Counted from the first letter of the stretch, positions 1-8,265 are shown. The stretch is DNA of 64,000 nucleotides from Paraflavitalea sp. CAU 1676 (GCF_029223285.1 NZ_JARHUJ010000004.1:434001-498000), one strand, 5' to 3'. Made by a program: numbers and translations. The notes: generated by a model not told the origin, from the letters alone.

Positions 1-1
1 G

Positions 2-313
2 GCAGATACCCGCGCTCAGTTGCTGAAGCTCACCGCGCAGGGAAAAAGGATAGCGGCCACCACCGGTGGATTTGCCAATGCACTGCTAAAGCATATAGGA
101 GGCCTTACCGACAGGCAAAAGACGGGATTGAAGACCATTCTGCTCGATCTCATTTATAACCTGTACCAGGAAAAAGTGATCACCATGCAGCGTATGTGCT
201 TCACCTGCACACATTATGATATGGTCAACAATAAGCCTTACTGTAATTTGCTGAACATCACACTAACGCCCGACCACCTCAGGCTCGATTGCCCCGAGCA
301 TGAACAGAAGTAA
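2..313 (+). CDS. MarR-like winged-helix regulator, C-terminal part (5' end outside window)
   Basis: The reading frame is already open at the first bases, so the gene begins upstream and only its last ~103 residues are seen. The visible start resembles the wing and last helices of MarR-family regulators: an R-x-x-L-L-x-L-T-x-x-G pattern followed by two long amphipathic helices. The tail is unusual for the family. It carries a C-F-T-C pair followed by two more cysteines within ~31 residues, a spacing that could bind zinc or act as a redox switch. The family usually controls nearby stress or efflux genes, but the target cannot be inferred because the upstream side is missing. The TTG at position 20 is internal, not the start. 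Confidence 0.7.
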   Translation, partial: ADTRAQLLKLTAQGKRIAATTGGFANALLKHIGGLTDRQKTGLKTILLDLIYNLYQEKVITMQRMCFTCTHYDMVNNKPYCNLLNITLTPDHLRLDCPEHEQK

Positions 314-412
314 ACGTTGCTGAAATTTAAGGACTACAGTATACTGATAGCTTACGGCTTCAGCAGGTATTGTATTGCTATAAAATTCAGCCATCACCTA
401 AAAGCGTCAACC

Positions 413-1165
413 ATGAATACTGAACCTTATGTCCAGGATATCCTGGCCAACCTGTCAATCATTCGCCATCGCATACAAGTGGCCAGCGCAAAGGCAGGCA
501 GACCGGCAAACGACGTAGACCTGTTGCTGGCTACAAAAACGGTTCCGGCCGAAAAGATACAGGTAACCATAGATGCTGGTGTACACCTCATCGGCGAAAA
601 CAAAGTGCAGGAGTTGAAGGAGAAAGATTATTTGCTGGGAACCCTCCCGGTAGAACGCCATTTTATAGGCCACCTGCAAACCAATAAGATCAAAGACGTA
701 CTGAAGTATGTATCCTGCATTCAATCGGTCGACCGGATAGAGCTGGCAGAAAAACTGGATAGCCGCCTGCGCTTCGAAGGCAGAACGATCGATGTATTGG
801 TGCAGGTCAATACCTCATTCGAAGAAAGCAAGTTCGGGGCACATCCAAACGAGGCCATCGCACTCATCGAAAAGGTAAAGAGATTTGACACCCTCCGGGT
901 AAAAGGGTTGATGACGATCGGGTTGTTCGATGCTGATCCCGAAAAAGTAAGGCCCTCCTTCCGGCTCTTGCGGCAGATCAGGGACGAAGCCTTGGAAAAA
1001 GGATGGCTAACACCCGGCCAGGCCGCCCTCAGTATGGGAATGAGCGGCGATCTCGAAACGGCCATCGAAGAAGGCGCCACCATGGTTCGGGTAGGCACGG
1101 CCCTCTTCGGCAAAAGGCAATATCCCGACAGCTATTATTGGAACGAAAACAAACAAGTAACATGA
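413..1165 (+). CDS. yggS: YggS/PLPBP family pyridoxal-phosphate homeostasis protein
   Basis: About 250 residues, the normal length for this single-domain alanine-racemase-fold protein, which binds pyridoxal 5'-phosphate and buffers vitamin B6 and amino-acid pools in the cytoplasm. Family hallmarks are visible: the LLLATKT segment with the PLP lysine, IGENKVQE, HFIGHLQTNK, and the C-terminal SMGMSGDLETAIEEGATMVR block with the phosphate-binding glycines. The frame is open back to position 317, but the ATG at 413 gives the family-typical N-terminus. The stop overlaps the next gene by 4 bp (ATGA), indicating translational coupling to the glutamine amidotransferase. Confidence is high for the family; physiological roles are known only from other bacteria. 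Confidence 0.93.
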   Translation: MNTEPYVQDILANLSIIRHRIQVASAKAGRPANDVDLLLATKTVPAEKIQVTIDAGVHLIGENKVQELKEKDYLLGTLPVERHFIGHLQTNKIKDVLKYVSCIQSVDRIELAEKLDSRLRFEGRTIDVLVQVNTSFEESKFGAHPNEAIALIEKVKRFDTLRVKGLMTIGLFDADPEKVRPSFRLLRQIRDEALEKGWLTPGQAALSMGMSGDLETAIEEGATMVRVGTALFGKRQYPDSYYWNENKQVT

Positions 1166-1848
1166 GAATACACTATATACAACACGTACCCTTTGAAGGT
1201 TTGGGATACATTGAACAATGGTTGACGGAGCATAAACATACCGTCACAGGTACAAGGATGTGGATGCAGGAGAAGCTGCCGGAATTGGATGCCTTTGACG
1301 TGCTGATCGTTCTTGGCGGACCCATGGGCGTATACGACGACCACCTGCTGCCCTGGCTCAGCGATGAAAAGAACTTTATCTATGCCGCCATCCGGGAAGA
1401 TAAGAAGGTGATCGGCATCTGTCTCGGCGCACAACTGATGGCCTGCGTACTGGGGGCGACGGTATTTACCAACAAATACAAAGAGATAGGATGGTATCCG
1501 GTTAAAATAGATTGCTCCCTGGGCGATTGGCTGGGCAGGCAAGTGCCGGAAGAACTGAAAGTATTTCATTGGCACGGAGATAAGTTCGACATACCCTATG
1601 GAGGAGTCATCCACGCCGGCTCAGCTGCCTGCAATCACCAGGTATTTACCTATGGCAATTCGATAATCGGATTGCAGTTTCACCTCGAAGCAACCCCACA
1701 AACTATACAGGCAATGTTGGAGCATGGTGCGCAAGAAATTACAGAGGCACCTTATATCCAGACAGCAAAAGAGATGGTGGCACAGCAGGCATTTGACGAG
1801 CCCAACCGGTTAATGGGCTGGATACTGGAGAAGATGTGTAACCAGTAA
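1162..1848 (+). CDS. Class I glutamine amidotransferase-like protein
   Basis: A 228-residue stand-alone class I glutamine amidotransferase (GATase1) domain related to the glutaminase half of GMP synthase. The nucleophile elbow is GICLGAQ with the catalytic Cys, an oxyanion-type GGPMGVYD segment lies before it, and the His-Glu pair sits in GLQFHLEA near residue 175. Proteins of this type release ammonia from glutamine for a partner or act on gamma-glutamyl compounds; no synthetase partner is adjacent, so the substrate is unknown. The start ATG at 1162 overlaps the yggS stop, which argues for co-expression. A longer frame upstream (from 1003) only overlaps yggS and is not family-like. A strong hairpin follows. 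Confidence 0.88.
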   Translation: MRIHYIQHVPFEGLGYIEQWLTEHKHTVTGTRMWMQEKLPELDAFDVLIVLGGPMGVYDDHLLPWLSDEKNFIYAAIREDKKVIGICLGAQLMACVLGATVFTNKYKEIGWYPVKIDCSLGDWLGRQVPEELKVFHWHGDKFDIPYGGVIHAGSAACNHQVFTYGNSIIGLQFHLEATPQTIQAMLEHGAQEITEAPYIQTAKEMVAQQAFDEPNRLMGWILEKMCNQ

Positions 1849-1874
1849 AGCCGGACCGTAACCTAACGCGGAAA

Positions 1875-1902
1875 CCCGGATAGCCAGGGGAGGCTGTCCG
1901 GG
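1875..1902. terminator. Hairpin between convergent genes, probable bidirectional terminator
   Basis: An 11-bp stem (CCCGGATAGCC with GGCTGTCCGGG, one T-G wobble) and a 6-nt loop lie between the stop codons of the amidotransferase (+) and the SDR gene (-). There is no clear U-tract, so termination function is inferred from position and stem strength. Confidence 0.55.
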
Positions 1903-1925
1903 CAACTGCGTGCTGGTTGGGGATG

Positions 1926-2678
1926 CTATTGATTAGCGCCGCCATTTACCAGCAAGTGTTGACCGTTCACGAAAGAAGAAAGGTCGCTCGCGAAGAATTC
2001 AGCGATGTTGGCTACATCTTCCACTTCGGCCAGGCGCCCCATGGGGCAACTGTCGATAAGGGATTTTCGTAAAGCGGGATAGCTGTCAGGTTCAGCAAAA
2101 ATACCCGAGTGGTCTACGGCAAAAGGAATGATAGAGTTGACGGTCACACCGCGATGGCCGATCTCTTTCGAAAGAACGTCTACCAGGTAGCGGGGCGTGG
2201 ATTTGCTGCCGCCATAAACGGCCATGCCGGCAACAGGGAAAGCGGTGGTGCTGGAGGCGACATAGAGAATGCGTCCTTTGTCTTCCACTTGCAGTGCCGC
2301 CTGTTGCATAGTGAAATAAGCTCCCTTGGTATTGATGGAGAAAAGTCTGTCGAATTGTTCTTCTGTAAACTGCGTAACCGGTGTTTCCACCATCTCGATG
2401 CCGGCATTGGCTACCACTATATCAATTTTCCCGAAGGCCTGCTTAGCTTCTTCAAATAACCTTTTGATATCGGCTACCTTACTTACATCGGCCTGAACGG
2501 CAATAACGTTAGCGCCCATGGCTTTGATATTGCTGACAACTATTTCTGCAGAAGCTTTATCGCGTGAGTAGTTGATGACAATGTTGGCGCCAAGCGCTGC
2601 ATAACGTTCTGCGATGGCTTTGCCCAAGCCCCTGGCCGATCCGGTGATCAGGGCTACCTTGTTCTTTAAAGAGTTCAT
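1926..2678 (-). CDS. SDR family NAD(P)-dependent oxidoreductase
   Basis: A 250-residue classical short-chain dehydrogenase/reductase. The N-terminal Rossmann motif TGSARGLG (residues 12-19), the NAG motif (VVANAG, ~88) and the catalytic Ser...Tyr-x3-Lys (YGGSK, ~155) are all present, as is the C-terminal LLVNGGANQ typical of 3-oxoacyl-ACP-reductase-like members. It should reduce a carbonyl or oxidise an alcohol with NAD(P)(H); the substrate cannot be read from sequence. It lies 57 bp downstream of a second SDR on the same strand, with an AraC regulator further upstream in the same orientation. The pair may be paralogues under that regulator (inference). Confidence 0.92.
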   Translation of the reverse strand: MNSLKNKVALITGSARGLGKAIAERYAALGANIVINYSRDKASAEIVVSNIKAMGANVIAVQADVSKVADIKRLFEEAKQAFGKIDIVVANAGIEMVETPVTQFTEEQFDRLFSINTKGAYFTMQQAALQVEDKGRILYVASSTTAFPVAGMAVYGGSKSTPRYLVDVLSKEIGHRGVTVNSIIPFAVDHSGIFAEPDSYPALRKSLIDSCPMGRLAEVEDVANIAEFFASDLSSFVNGQHLLVNGGANQ

Positions 2679-2734
2679 GATAGAAAGTTTATTGTATGAG
2701 TTGAATGAAAGAGGAGAGATTCAATTACGATCGG

Positions 2735-3475
2735 TTAAGCCATGGCGCCATTGACACCGATAGTTTGGCCGCTGATCCATTTGGCATCGTCACTGGCGAG
2801 AAACGCAACAACTTTAGCGGTATCGTCTGGTTCACCGATGCGGTTGAAAGCGGTGAGTGAAGCCAGGCGGTCGATCACTTCCTGCGGTTTCCCTTTTGTA
2901 AACAGTTCGGTATTGGTGGGGCCGGGCAAAACGGCGTTCACATTGATACCGCGGGCGCCGATCTCTTTGGCGAAAACGCGGGTTAATTGTTCAACGGCAC
3001 CCTTGGTGGCAACATAGGTGCTGTAGGTGGGCATCATCACGCGGGTGGTGGTGGAAGAGAAGTTGATGATGCTGCCGCCATTGGCGAGTTTAGTGGCCGC
3101 TTCACGAAGGGTATTGAAGGTGCCGCGTACATTGATATCGAACTGGCGCGTAAAATCTTCGTCGGTGGTGTCTTTCAGGAGTTTGGTGATCATGATGCCG
3201 GCATTGTTGACGAGCACGTCGATGCGGCCGTAATGGGCGATGGCAGCATCGAAGAGAGCGGCTACCTGGTCGGCCTTGCTAACATCGGCCTGGAGGGCAA
3301 TGGCATCGCCACCATTGGCTTTGATTGATTGAACGGTTTGGTCGGCTTCAACCTGCGAGCCGGCATAGTTGATGATCACTTTAGCGCCTTCGCTGGCAAT
3401 TTTCCGGGCTACTGCAGCTCCGATACCCCTGGAAGCGCCGGTTATGAGTACTACTTTGTTGATTAACGTGTTCAT
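2735..3475 (-). CDS. SDR family oxidoreductase (FabG-like)
   Basis: A 246-residue classical SDR with TGASRGIG at residues 13-20, NNAG near 90, active-site Ser-Thr and YVATK near 155, and a C-terminal ISGQTIGVNG segment. All expected cofactor and catalytic positions look intact. It resembles FabG/BacC-type reductases, but isolated copies like this outside a fatty-acid operon generally act on other carbonyl substrates, so I give no symbol. It is the first gene of a probable two-gene unit with the SDR at 1926-2678. The AraC-family gene lies 372 bp upstream on the same strand and is the obvious candidate regulator, though no operator was identified. Confidence 0.92.
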   Translation of the reverse strand: MNTLINKVVLITGASRGIGAAVARKIASEGAKVIINYAGSQVEADQTVQSIKANGGDAIALQADVSKADQVAALFDAAIAHYGRIDVLVNNAGIMITKLLKDTTDEDFTRQFDINVRGTFNTLREAATKLANGGSIINFSSTTTRVMMPTYSTYVATKGAVEQLTRVFAKEIGARGINVNAVLPGPTNTELFTKGKPQEVIDRLASLTAFNRIGEPDDTAKVVAFLASDDAKWISGQTIGVNGAMA

Positions 3476-3847
3476 GATACTTTGTTTTATCGTTTAATTG
3501 ATAACACAAAGTTGGCCCTCAAAAGGCGCTCAACACGTATAAGGATTACACCAAGACATGCAAATTTCTAAGGTGAGCCCCGAAGTAGGTACCATAAAAA
3601 CTCCATTTGCGCACCGCAACCTCTTGGTCCAGTTAACCTTATCAGCCGTGCAAATGCTATAATGGACATCCTGCCACCAGAGTCACGGCGTCCCTACGAC
3701 AAAAATGTTATTCTCCGTCTCCATCCAACTTTTAAGAGGAAGTGATTGCTCATTACCTGCGATTTGCGCGCTCAAGGTGTCTGCTTTGGGTACTCGGCTG
3801 AGCTTTGCCAGCTAGGCTTTCTAGAATAGGAGCTGATGGAGTGCTGC
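3476..3847. other. 372-bp gap between AraC gene and SDR pair
   Basis: No coding frame of useful length, tRNA, repeat or clear terminator was seen. On the minus strand near 3499-3530 there is an ACTTTG element close to the SDR start, but without a convincing -33 partner. The gap probably holds the SDR promoter and regulator site. Confidence 0.4.
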
Positions 3848-4768
3848 TTAATGCGCCAGTTTCCGGTATTCGGCCGGACTTTGTGAACTATGCTTTTTAA
3901 AATAGTTGCTGAAATGCGGCGCTTCTAGAAAGCCCAGCTTACTGGCAATTTCTTTAATGGAGAGGTTATTGTCCTGCAGAAGAGCTTTCGCTTCAGCAAT
4001 TGTTTTGTCCTGGATCCAGTGGCTGATCGACTTGCCCGTTTTACTGCTGATGACGCTGGAAAGGTAATTGACGTGCAGGTTTTGTTTGTCGGCATAATCC
4101 TGTACGCGCAGCGCGCTGCTGGTTTTGCCGGCAACAAGATCCCTGAAATGCTGTTCAAGTTGTTGCTTGAAGGTTTTTACGATCTGCGAACTGCGGTTGC
4201 CTTCATAAATAGGGTTGTAATCCTGGAAGAAATATTCTTTGATCTTCAGCAGTAGGGTAACGAGCAGGCTGCCAATGATCTTATCCTTATAGGGAGATAG
4301 GCTATGGTGTTCGCTGTAAATGATACGAAGCAACTGTTCAATGCCGTTGAACTGGTCTGCTTTGAGGGTGCGGGGTTCTACTGTTTCTGTAAGCAAAAAT
4401 GAAAATTCCCGGTATATGTCCGCATGCACCTGTTCTTTCAGGTAGGCTTCGTCAAATACGATCAGGCAGGCATCGGCGATTGTATGCCACTCGAATTTCC
4501 GGAAGTTGCCGGGGTTGGTGAAATAAACGGTGCCGGGCGCTACGGTAAACTGGAGGTCGTCGATGGAGTACTTGCCGTAGGCGTCTTTGACGAAGAGAAA
4601 GCTGAAGAAATTGGGTCGGTAAGGAAGCGATTCAACGGGTAACACTTTGAACACGTCCTGCAGGTAAACAATGGTAAAACCGGACGAGGAATCGATCGGG
4701 CGGTCGGGCAGCCCCATCAGATCATACAATTCTTCGAGCGTTTTCACGACGAGTGTTTTGTTTCCCAT
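3848..4768 (-). CDS. AraC family transcriptional regulator
   Basis: 306 residues: an N-terminal cupin-like sensing region (roughly residues 30-150) and a C-terminal double helix-turn-helix (roughly 205-304). The second HTH contains the family signature SIKEIASKLGF followed by HFSNYFKKHSSQSPAEYRK. Members bind a small molecule or respond to a stress signal and activate neighbouring genes. Both SDR genes lie directly downstream on the same strand, the usual arrangement for an AraC regulator and an inducible oxidoreductase. The effector is unknown, and autoregulation cannot be judged from the upstream sequence. Confidence 0.92.
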   Translation of the reverse strand: MGNKTLVVKTLEELYDLMGLPDRPIDSSSGFTIVYLQDVFKVLPVESLPYRPNFFSFLFVKDAYGKYSIDDLQFTVAPGTVYFTNPGNFRKFEWHTIADACLIVFDEAYLKEQVHADIYREFSFLLTETVEPRTLKADQFNGIEQLLRIIYSEHHSLSPYKDKIIGSLLVTLLLKIKEYFFQDYNPIYEGNRSSQIVKTFKQQLEQHFRDLVAGKTSSALRVQDYADKQNLHVNYLSSVISSKTGKSISHWIQDKTIAEAKALLQDNNLSIKEIASKLGFLEAPHFSNYFKKHSSQSPAEYRKLAH

Positions 4769-4884
4769 AGTTGGCTAAGGTAAGTAATAATGAACGGTGG
4801 TGGCGCCGGGCGCCCGTTCGGCAGATCAGTTTTCGGAAAGAGAAAACCCTTCAATAATTTTACAGGCGAAAAACAGCAAAGTAA

Positions 4885-5097
4885 ATGGACGGACAATACA
4901 GGAAAGACATCTATCCGGGTCAGGAAGTGGCCATTATCCTGAAGAAGGACCAGCGAAGCGGCAAACTAACCTACGGCATCGTGAAAGACCTGCTTACCTC
5001 GGCGGCTTATCACTCCCGCGGCATAAAAGTACGCCTCACAGACGGGCAGGTGGGCCGGGTAGCAGAAACCGATGTGGTAGACCCAGATGGGGAATAG
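4885..5097 (+). CDS. ywbE: YwbE family protein (DUF2196)
   Basis: A complete 70-residue protein matching the YwbE/DUF2196 pattern: G-x-x-V-x-I-I-L-K-K-D-Q-R-x-G-K-L-T-x-G at the start, then a H-S-R-G-I-K-V-R-L segment and G-x-V-G-R-V near the C-terminus. These small basic proteins are widespread and are predicted to form a single beta-barrel-like domain of unknown function, possibly nucleic-acid associated. The gene stands alone between the AraC regulator and a methyltransferase. A TAATTTTA element about 25 bp upstream resembles a -7 box. Start by ATG at 4885. Confidence 0.88.
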   Translation: MDGQYRKDIYPGQEVAIILKKDQRSGKLTYGIVKDLLTSAAYHSRGIKVRLTDGQVGRVAETDVVDPDGE

Positions 5098-5166
5098 GGG
5101 AGGAAGCAGGCGATCGATTCTTTAAGAATGTAGGGAGTAGAATTTCAACCCACATTCATTAAAGAC

Positions 5167-5904
5167 ATGTCGCTTGGACTTGATCGAAAGAACGCGATTT
5201 CGTATATTGTAGAGATGAAATTGTTGTCAGAACAAGAGTTGATTTGGTCGGATGTGGTGGCCAACAACCGCATGAACCGAAAGCGAAAAGCCAGTGGAGT
5301 TAATAGTTATGAGAAAGAGCTGGGTTTTAAGCCGGAAACTTTCCTGAATGCTTGTTTAGAGATTCAGGACAAGGTTAAATGGCTGGATCTGTGTTGCGGT
5401 GAAGGTGGAGCATTGTTGCAATACGCAGAAGTGGTGGCAACCCAAAACCGTCAGAGTCGTGCATTGCTTAAAGGAATTGATCTGGTTGATCAGTTCCTGC
5501 CAATACCTGGTAATATTACCTGTTTGGAGTACGAAGTCAGATCATTAGTGGGCTGGGCGGTAGATGATCAATATGATCTGGTTACCTGTGTTCATGGCTT
5601 GCACTATATCGGAGATAAGTTGAAAGTGCTGCAGAAGGCATGTAAAGCAATAGCTAATTCCGGATTGCTGATTGTTAACCTCGATTTGAAGAGTATTAAA
5701 GTGGAAGGCGATCCTGCGCATCGGTATTTAAGGGATCTGTTTAAGAGGGTCGGCATTCATTATGATTTCCGAAGAAAGATAGTGCGTTGTGAGGGGCGCC
5801 GGGAATTGGATATCGAATTAATCTATCAGGGCGCCAACGACATGGCCGGACCCAATTATACCGGACAGGATGCAGTCGACTCCTATTATGCTGTGAAAAG
5901 CTAA
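5167..5904 (+). CDS. Class I SAM-dependent methyltransferase
   Basis: About 245 residues with the SAM-binding motif I LDLCCGEGGALL near residue 75 and a post-motif DLVTCVHGLHYI region near 137 that matches motif IV and the following strand. The fold is a Rossmann-like methyltransferase. The N-terminus up to residue ~65 is less typical; an internal ATG at 5215 (MKLLSEQEL...) is an alternative start. The substrate is unknown. It lies ahead of a Crp/Fnr regulator but is separated by a promoter-like element, so operon membership is doubtful. Codon use is slightly more AT-rich than in neighbours, which may indicate accessory status. Confidence 0.82.
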   Translation: MSLGLDRKNAISYIVEMKLLSEQELIWSDVVANNRMNRKRKASGVNSYEKELGFKPETFLNACLEIQDKVKWLDLCCGEGGALLQYAEVVATQNRQSRALLKGIDLVDQFLPIPGNITCLEYEVRSLVGWAVDDQYDLVTCVHGLHYIGDKLKVLQKACKAIANSGLLIVNLDLKSIKVEGDPAHRYLRDLFKRVGIHYDFRRKIVRCEGRRELDIELIYQGANDMAGPNYTGQDAVDSYYAVKS

Positions 5905-5913
5905 CAGCATCAA

Positions 5914-5942
5914 TTGCGCGACTACAGATATCTGTATATTTA
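5914..5942 (+). promoter_or_regulatory. Bacteroidota-type promoter for the Crp/Fnr gene
   Basis: TTG at 5914-5916, 18-bp spacer, then TATATTTA at 5935-5942, against the known Bacteroidota consensus TTTG/TAnnTTTG. It lies about 17 bp before the start codon at 5959. Confidence 0.55.
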
Positions 5943-5958
5943 GCGTAAAGCCTTACCA

Positions 5959-6543
5959 ATGCAGCACTATTACGACGCGCTATTCAGCTATATCACTCAG
6001 ATAATTGAGATTCCTGAGCATGACAGGGCGCAGTGCCGGCAAACCTTTAAGCCATTACGCGTGGCGAAGGATACCCTGCTCGATGAAGCAGGGAAAATCC
6101 CAACCTATCATAATTTCATTGTTTCGGGCTATATGCGGAAGTATTATGTGAATGATAAGGGTGAGGAAGTAACCGTTGACCTCAATAACGGACCCCGTTT
6201 TTTTACCTCCTATTATTCATTCGTGAAGCAGACCATTGCCGAAGAATACATACAGTGCATCACTGATTGCGAGATACTCAGGATTACCAAGGCCGATGCG
6301 GATAGCTCGGCCAAAACAAGCTACACGCAAAAAGATTTCACGATAAAGCTGTTTCAGCAGATACAGGAAGAAGATAGAGAGCGGATGAATGATCTGGCAA
6401 CACTAACGGCCGAACAGCGGTATGTAAAACTCGTAAAGGAATGTCCCAATATCATCCAGAATGTTCCTCTTAAGTATATAGCCTCCTACCTTGGCATAAA
6501 GCCTGAGAGCCTGAGCCGTATCAGGCGGGAGATGATTTCTTAA
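5959..6543 (+). CDS. Crp/Fnr family transcriptional regulator
   Basis: 194 residues. The N-terminal half follows the cyclic-nucleotide-binding jelly roll as found in Bacteroidota Crp-like proteins (start MQHYYDALFSYI, then DTLLDEAG, NFIVSGYMRKYY). The C-terminus is a compact winged helix with recognition helix LKYIASYLGIKPESLSRIRRE. There is no cysteine cluster of the FNR iron-sulfur type and no clear arginine/serine phosphate-binding cassette, so the ligand is unlikely to be classical cAMP. A 16-bp perfect palindrome overlaps its stop codon and precedes the DUF2306 gene, which could be its target. Confidence 0.9.
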   Translation: MQHYYDALFSYITQIIEIPEHDRAQCRQTFKPLRVAKDTLLDEAGKIPTYHNFIVSGYMRKYYVNDKGEEVTVDLNNGPRFFTSYYSFVKQTIAEEYIQCITDCEILRITKADADSSAKTSYTQKDFTIKLFQQIQEEDRERMNDLATLTAEQRYVKLVKECPNIIQNVPLKYIASYLGIKPESLSRIRREMIS

Positions 6544-6554
6544 CAATTGTTAAG
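6539..6554. promoter_or_regulatory. 16-bp perfect palindrome, candidate operator
   Basis: CTTAACAATTGTTAAG is a complete dyad with no loop. It overlaps the end of the Crp/Fnr gene and lies 48 bp upstream of the DUF2306 start and 22 bp before a TATCTTTA element. It is too AT-rich and lacks a loop for a terminator; a dimeric regulator site is the likeliest reading (inference). Confidence 0.45.
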
Positions 6555-6601
6555 TGGGGTTGGCGGTTGCCGAAGTTATCTTTAAAGATCACTTCATTGC
6601 C

Positions 6602-7405
6602 ATGAAACAAACCCCTTCAATGCTTTCTGTTCGCATCTTCAGAAATGTTACCCGTTTTTGGTTCATCACTACATGGTTGGGCCAGTTGGCATTTGTGTAC
6701 TATATCCTGATGATGTATTACCGTTCCTTGCTGCAAAGCAATCCTGAAAGGTGGAATACGGTAAACTCCCACTTCTATATCAAAGGAGATATTACAGGCA
6801 ACCTGGTCTTTGGGTTGCATGTGGTGCTGGCGGCAATAGTGACGATCCTTGGACCGCTGCAATTGGTAGGCTGGGTGCGCAAAAAAGTACCGCGGTTACA
6901 CCGTGTTAGCGGCAGGATCTACCTAATAACGGCGGTGCTGATCAGTGCGGCCGGATTGTACCTCACCTGGGTGCGAGGTGCCGTCGGTGGACCGTTCAGT
7001 TCTGTGGCCATAACGATAAATGGATTGCTTATATTGGTCTGCGCCACTTTTACAATTAAGTACGCTGTTCAACGAAATATTAAGGTACACAATCAATGGG
7101 CGGTTCATCTGTTTGTGGCGATGAGTGGAGTTTGGTTTTTTCGGGTATTCTTTATGTTATGGATGGTCATTCACCGGGCGCCGGTAGGTTTCGAGCCGAA
7201 GACCTTTACCGGTCCGTTCCTCAATTTCCTCGGTGTGTTTGTTTATATATTCCCCCAGATCATCGTCGCCTGGTATTTCAAGTCCAGATTTTCAGATTCA
7301 GCAACGAATAAATGGTTGTTCTCCTTTGTTCTTTTATTGCTCACGCTCGGCACAGCCATCGGTACTTTCGGAGCGGTTATGGGTATGTGGTTGCCGAGGA
7401 TATGA
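6602..7405 (+). CDS. DUF2306 domain-containing membrane protein
   Basis: 267 residues with about seven hydrophobic segments, matching the DUF2306 membrane family. Conserved features are HVVLAAIVTILGPLQLV, RVSGRIYLITAVL and KVHNQWAVHLFVAMSGVWFFR, the last with the conserved His-x-x-W pair. The family is predicted to sit in the cytoplasmic membrane and is often found next to stress regulators; its activity is unknown. I start at the ATG at 6602 rather than the in-frame upstream codon at 6554, because a TATCTTTA box (6577-6584) lies between them. Control by the adjacent Crp/Fnr protein is plausible. Confidence 0.88.
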   Translation: MKQTPSMLSVRIFRNVTRFWFITTWLGQLAFVYYILMMYYRSLLQSNPERWNTVNSHFYIKGDITGNLVFGLHVVLAAIVTILGPLQLVGWVRKKVPRLHRVSGRIYLITAVLISAAGLYLTWVRGAVGGPFSSVAITINGLLILVCATFTIKYAVQRNIKVHNQWAVHLFVAMSGVWFFRVFFMLWMVIHRAPVGFEPKTFTGPFLNFLGVFVYIFPQIIVAWYFKSRFSDSATNKWLFSFVLLLLTLGTAIGTFGAVMGMWLPRI

Positions 7406-7419
7406 TAAAGCGTTACATA

Positions 7420-7448
7420 TTGACGGAGAAAATTGTACATTAGATTTA
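7420..7448 (+). promoter_or_regulatory. Bacteroidota-type promoter before small unknown gene
   Basis: TTG at 7420-7422, 18-bp spacer, TAGATTTA at 7441-7448 (7 of 8 to TAnnTTTG). The start codon at 7483 lies about 27 nt beyond the expected transcription start. Confidence 0.55.
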
Positions 7449-7482
7449 TGACACAGCAGGAGTTTTTTGAAAACTATTAGAT

Positions 7483-7809
7483 ATGAATTACCAGGAAATG
7501 AACTTGAACATTAGGTTTGATGCGCCGGAAGAAATTTGGGAGAAGGTACCGTTGATTTATGAACAACTGGACGGTTGGTTAGGATTTAGTACCGGTACCG
7601 CGGGAAGCCAGGCGGGAATTCCTTATTGGTTTGCCTTTTGTGAGAATGAAAAACATGTATCAGCCTCCGCTGAACCCAGCGGACTTCAGTTTAGTGCACT
7701 TATGGAAGATAGCGAATGGTTAGTTTGGGTTATCAGAATTAAGGAAATTGCCTCAAGGATGTTGGGCTATAAAGTAGGAGAAATCGAATTGGGGGAAGTT
7801 GATTATTGA
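7483..7809 (+). CDS. Small acidic protein of unknown function (108 aa)
   Basis: Not recognised with confidence. 108 residues, acidic, no signal peptide or membrane segment. Visible features are an early EEIWEKVPLIYEQLDGWLGF segment, an ASAEPSGLQFSALM stretch in the middle, and a predicted C-terminal helix leading to MLGYKVGEIELGEV. The tryptophan-rich beta/alpha character and the EPSGL segment recall small single-domain immunity-type proteins of Bacteroidota, but no toxin gene is nearby. It has its own promoter and is followed 92 bp later by another small unknown gene. A function should not be assigned from this. Confidence 0.6.
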   Translation: MNYQEMNLNIRFDAPEEIWEKVPLIYEQLDGWLGFSTGTAGSQAGIPYWFAFCENEKHVSASAEPSGLQFSALMEDSEWLVWVIRIKEIASRMLGYKVGEIELGEVDY

Positions 7810-7901
7810 TTGACAAACCTAGCGGTGCACTAATGTATGCGACAATAAAGCAATCATATCTGATAAGCCCACCTGGAGTATAAAAGTTTCTTACATTTTT
7901 T

Positions 7902-8141
7902 ATGAATGAACTATCCCTCATTTCAGAAAGCCTGGCGAGTTTACAAATCTTGGCAAGGAAAGAGGTTATTTTTCTGGAAGATCTACCTAAGCAATTCAGG
8001 CGCGACATGCAAAGTTATATTGTTGGGGAAACATTATCCTTGCGGGATGGAAAGATGGCAATTGGCCGAAATCTTTATATGAGGTGGCTTCTGAAAATAA
8101 ATACAAAAGGATTTGACTATGAAATAGACTGGAAGGAATGA
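7902..8141 (+). CDS. Small protein of unknown function (79 aa)
   Basis: 79 residues, soluble, no recognised domain. It begins MNELSLISESLASLQ and holds a central LPKQFRRDMQSYIVGETL segment, then IGRNLYMRWLLKI and a charged end (YEIDWKE). A TACATTTT element stands about 20 bp before the ATG. Its length, spacing and AT-richer composition resemble the preceding 108-residue gene, so the two may have arrived together. The motif pattern suggests a conserved small protein rather than a chance frame, but I cannot name it. Confidence 0.5.
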   Translation: MNELSLISESLASLQILARKEVIFLEDLPKQFRRDMQSYIVGETLSLRDGKMAIGRNLYMRWLLKINTKGFDYEIDWKE

Positions 8142-8265
8142 AAGTTGTAGAAAATTTTTCAAAGGTCAACTCGCTTGGAAAAACCGTTTCGAAACAGAAC
8201 CCATTCAAAATCTTTGCATCAGGTCAAATGCAGGCTGATCTTTTTGACATTCTTTGAATTAAGTT

